DNA from: F23-B02 sp963627445
Lineage (GTDB): Bacteria; Bacillota; Clostridia; Oscillospirales; Oscillospiraceae
Length of the DNA stretch: 13,616 nucleotides
NCBI GenBank assembly: GCA_963627445.1
Contig: CAVGBM010000090.1
Coordinates: 1 to 13,616 of the forward strand
Direction: 5' to 3'
Shown: in pieces, positions 12,040 to 13,616 of the stretch
Position numbering within the stretch: the first letter of the stretch is position 1
Layout of the letters: each line of letters starts with the position of its first letter
Notes under the pieces: generated by a model
What the model was told of the DNA's origin: nothing
Databases searched by the model: none
What the model saw: only the letters and a program-made list of their open reading frames with translations
Translations under genes and position numbers: made by a program

Positions 12040-12297
12040 AAAAAAGACCGCCAAGGGCGGACTCAGATAAGGATAATCCGCCCTGTAAAACAGGATCTTG
12101 TCATTCAGCAAGACGCGCCTCACTCTTACAGGGTGCGCAGCAGTTTTGGGCGAGTTATTTTTCGTTCAGACAAAACAACAAATCTCCGGCAATACTTTGT
12201 GTATTACCGGAGATTTTTGTGAAGTATGGGCGGAAAAGAGCCGGTCAAAACCGGTTTCTCCTTGTCTGTGTTCGCCCTAAAAAGAGCGGTCTTTTTT
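12040..12297. repeat. Palindromic dispersed element, copy 3 (opposite orientation, altered tip)
   Basis: About 258 bp between convergent genes. The outer arms AAAAAAGACCGC (12040-12051) and GCGGTCTTTTTT (12286-12297) are perfect complements, and GGGCGGACTCAG (12055-12066) pairs with CTGTGTTCGCCC (12266-12277). A side hairpin CCCTGTAA (12081-12088) with TTACAGGG (12126-12133) precedes the core 12140-12253. The core begins GCAGTTTTGGGCGAG, contains TTTTTCGTTCAG and ATGGGCGGAAA like the reversed copies 1 and 2, and ends CAAAACCG. Its middle is replaced by a strong hairpin, AAATCTCCGG...CCGGAGATTT (about 12180-12216). The T-run of the right arm makes it a plausible terminator for the SOS operon on the plus strand, and the A-run for the minus-strand gene at 12296-12520. 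Confidence 0.65.
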
Positions 12298-12520
12298 ATG
12301 TTTTTACGGTGTTTGTGACGGCTCTCTCCAGGCGCTCGCCGCTGCCCTTATGGGTGAGCTTTGCAGTCGGGGTAAAGTAGTAGTTGTTTGCAAGCGGAGC
12401 AACTGCGTCAGACTCCGTCGCGGTGGGGACGGCAGGATCTGCGCTGTCGGCATAGGAAGCGCCGCTCAAGGTCATGATCGCTGCAAGAAAAACAGCCAGA
12501 AATCTTTTGAACTTACTCAT
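12296..12520 (-). CDS. Small secreted protein, coupled to the DUF4367 gene
   Basis: A 74-residue protein with a clear signal peptide: basic KFKR, a hydrophobic core FLAVFLAAIMTLSG, and a probable cleavage after ASYA at about residue 24. The mature part is only about 50 residues (DSADPAVPTATESDAVAPLA, then NNYYFTPTAKLTHKG) and matches no family that I know. It may be a naturally short exported peptide or the front part of a longer ancestral protein, since its stop codon lies at the edge of the palindromic element. ATG at 12518-12520 overlaps the TGA of the upstream gene in an ATGA arrangement, with GGAGGAG close before it, so the two are translationally coupled. Confidence 0.7.
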   Translation of the reverse strand: MSKFKRFLAVFLAAIMTLSGASYADSADPAVPTATESDAVAPLANNYYFTPTAKLTHKGSGERLERAVTNTVKT

Positions 12521-13413
12521 TTTACTCCTCCGTATACAGAATCAATAATTTTTATGACCTCATCGTGCGATACCTGACCACTGATGGAGCACTGCACATT
12601 TCCGCTTATCCACACGGCCTCGTAATAGCTTGCGTTGGGCATGATGTAGTGCGTTATGCCGTTTCTGACATACTCCTCGGGCGCGCCGACGTTTTTGGGT
12701 ATGCCGAGCTTTATGGTCTTGTCGTAAACTATCTGGCAGCCGACCGTCATATGCCTTCCGCTTTCGCTGTCGGACAGCCAGCACATGCCGTCGGCAAACC
12801 ACTCGGAGTCATCGGTGATCTTCGTTTCGTCCGCCGCAAAGCCCTCGGGCAGATAGCTCGGGAGCAGGCTCTCCGGCTGATCCACATACCCCGACAAAAG
12901 CTCACGCAGCTTTTCAAGCTGAGGATGTATTTGGCTTGAGCCCTGCGTCATGGGCGCACTGTCCACGACAGTCCAGTCAAACCAGAACTCGCCGTCTGTC
13001 CATCTGGCGCCTCTGTCACCCGTATCCCGTCCACCGGCCAGAGCCGACATGGAAAACAGCATGACCACAGCGACGATCGCCGCTGCCGAACGCACAAGGG
13101 CATTGTGCACACGCATGAACCCGCTGCGCTTTCTGTCCTGCGCCCCGCCCGGCATCGGGACAACACTGTCACCGGTATTGAGGAGCTGCCCGTACCTTTG
13201 CCGGAGGCTTTTAAGGGATTCCTCGGCATCGGGATATGCCGCGCCGCCTTCCTTTTCCCTGCGGCAAAGCGTCTGCACAGCCAGGGTACGCAGCTCACTG
13301 TCGAGCATGCCGCCCGGCCGCTCAAGATCCTCGCGCAAAAGCGCTCGCAGCGCCTTAGCGTCCATGCTCTCGACCGCGCGTGCGTTTATTTCGTTTTTTC
13401 TGAAGCTTGGCAT
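12517..13413 (-). CDS. Single-pass membrane protein with DUF4367-like C-terminal domain, anti-sigma-like
   Basis: A 298-residue protein with three parts. The cytoplasmic N-terminus (about 1-100) is helical and charged, including MDAKALRALLREDLERPGG. One membrane helix lies at about 107-127 (VRSAAAIVAVVMLFSMSALA). The extracellular part ends in a domain beginning LLPSYLPEGFAADETKI and closing VQCSISGQVSHDEVIKIIDS, as in DUF4367 proteins. That topology, with a possible sigma-factor tail encoded upstream, suggests a membrane anti-sigma factor or envelope sensor; no conserved anti-sigma zinc motif is seen, so this is inference. ATG at 13411-13413 is preferred because AAGGAG at 13421-13426 is 7 bases away; ATG at 13419 is too close to it. 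The stop overlaps the start of the small secreted protein. Confidence 0.75.
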   Translation of the reverse strand: MPSFRKNEINARAVESMDAKALRALLREDLERPGGMLDSELRTLAVQTLCRREKEGGAAYPDAEESLKSLRQRYGQLLNTGDSVVPMPGGAQDRKRSGFMRVHNALVRSAAAIVAVVMLFSMSALAGGRDTGDRGARWTDGEFWFDWTVVDSAPMTQGSSQIHPQLEKLRELLSGYVDQPESLLPSYLPEGFAADETKITDDSEWFADGMCWLSDSESGRHMTVGCQIVYDKTIKLGIPKNVGAPEEYVRNGITHYIMPNASYYEAVWISGNVQCSISGQVSHDEVIKIIDSVYGGVK

Positions 13414-13438
13414 CGACATTCTCCTTTCGTCAGCGTAC

Positions 13439-13533
13439 AAAGAAGTCACAGGACTTTTTTGCTTAAATTAACGGGGGTACCCTTCGACAAGGGTACCCCC
13501 GTCAACTAATATATGTACCAGAAGATATATTAG
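13439..13533. repeat. Three tandem hairpins in the leader of the DUF4367 gene
   Basis: First, 13439-13460: AAAGAAGTC with GACTTTTTT around the loop ACAG. Second, 13471-13502: a perfect 14-bp stem, ACGGGGGTACCCTT with its complement, loop CGAC. Third, 13506-13533: CTAATATAT with ATATATTAG. On the minus strand they lie between the stop of the upstream gene (13546) and the RBS at 13426. The GC-rich central stem would be very stable in RNA but is not followed by a T-run on either strand, so it is not a standard terminator. Confidence 0.6.
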
Positions 13534-13545
13534 GGGACACTGTTT

Positions 13546-13616
13546 TTAATTTTTTTCCGATAAAATTTTTCTGACTCTCTTTTTGGTGCGCTGGATGCGC
13601 TTTTTGCAGGCTTCCT
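13546..13616 (-). CDS. C-terminal end of an upstream gene, possibly a sigma factor (partial)
   Basis: An open frame enters from the window edge and ends in TAA at 13546-13548 after 22 codons. The peptide EACKKRIQRTKKRVRKILSE is strongly basic and helical, as at the C-terminal end of sigma-70-family region 4. Its position directly upstream of a possible anti-sigma gene fits that reading. With so few residues the assignment is only a suggestion; the remaining gene lies outside the window. Confidence 0.4.
   Translation of the reverse strand, partial: EACKKRIQRTKKRVRKILSEKN

Noticed and set aside
12048..12060. CCGCC-AAG-GGCGG as a simple terminator for yolD
   Set aside because: The stem is only 5 bp and is followed by ACTCAG, not a T-run. 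The distant right arm with six T residues (12286-12297) is the better candidate.
1..13616. CRISPR array, tRNA, rRNA or insertion sequence
   Set aside because: No regularly spaced direct repeats, no tRNA-like arms with a TTCGA loop in a cloverleaf, no rRNA motifs and no transposase-like protein were found by reading both strands.

Overview
The window reads as chromosomal DNA of an anaerobic, gut-type Bacillota (class Clostridia, probably Oscillospirales). This is inferred from strong GGAGG-type ribosome binding sites, a multi-cluster ferredoxin/FAD oxidoreductase, a LexA/Y-family polymerase/YolD cassette and a DUF4367-type membrane protein. Gene bodies are GC-rich, while the intergenic DNA is AT-richer and full of palindromes. 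No rRNA, tRNA, CRISPR array, transposase or phage structural gene was seen.

Layout. 1-207: no convincing gene, closed by a strong hairpin. 208-714 (-): small two-helix membrane protein with a PH-like tail. 734-1003 (-): a 5'-deleted nitrilase-family remnant. 1082-2818 (-): an AMP-forming acyl-CoA synthetase with a long structured leader (2833-3046) ending in a UUCG terminator just before the RBS. 3098-3285: four hairpins in tandem. 3305-4550 (-): a two-gene redox operon, CMD-cupin fusion then flavodoxin. 4551-5266: 716 bp without a gene, holding two direct copies of a palindromic element and, between them, a candidate pair of divergent promoters. 5267-7870 (+): an 867-residue iron-sulfur/FAD oxidoreductase. 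7922-8803 (-) and 8909-9778 (+): an EamA transporter divergent from a LysR regulator, with overlapping promoters. 9854-12037 (+): a lexA/umuD-like, umuC-like, yolD SOS mutagenesis operon with its own promoter and a candidate operator. 12040-12297: a third copy of the palindromic element. 12296-13413 (-): a small secreted protein translationally coupled to an anti-sigma-like DUF4367 membrane protein. 13546-13616 (-): the C-terminal end of a further gene, possibly the cognate sigma factor.

How the parts work together. The SOS cassette is the clearest system: a self-cleaving repressor (Cys85-Gly86 site, Ser120/Lys157 dyad) probably controls its own operon, which also encodes an error-prone polymerase and YolD. 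The flavodoxin, CMD-cupin and FAD/Fe-S genes form a redox neighbourhood around a shared intergenic control region. The LysR regulator probably controls itself and the transporter.

The most unusual material is non-coding. Three elements of about 250-280 bp (4570-4816, 4939-5218, 12040-12297) share a recognisable core. Each is also closed by its own outer inverted repeat and carries a side hairpin. The sequences of those arms differ between copies while pairing is kept. This looks like a structure-conserved, dispersed Y-shaped element. The leader at 2870-3046 has a similar Y shape but no obvious sequence relationship to it.
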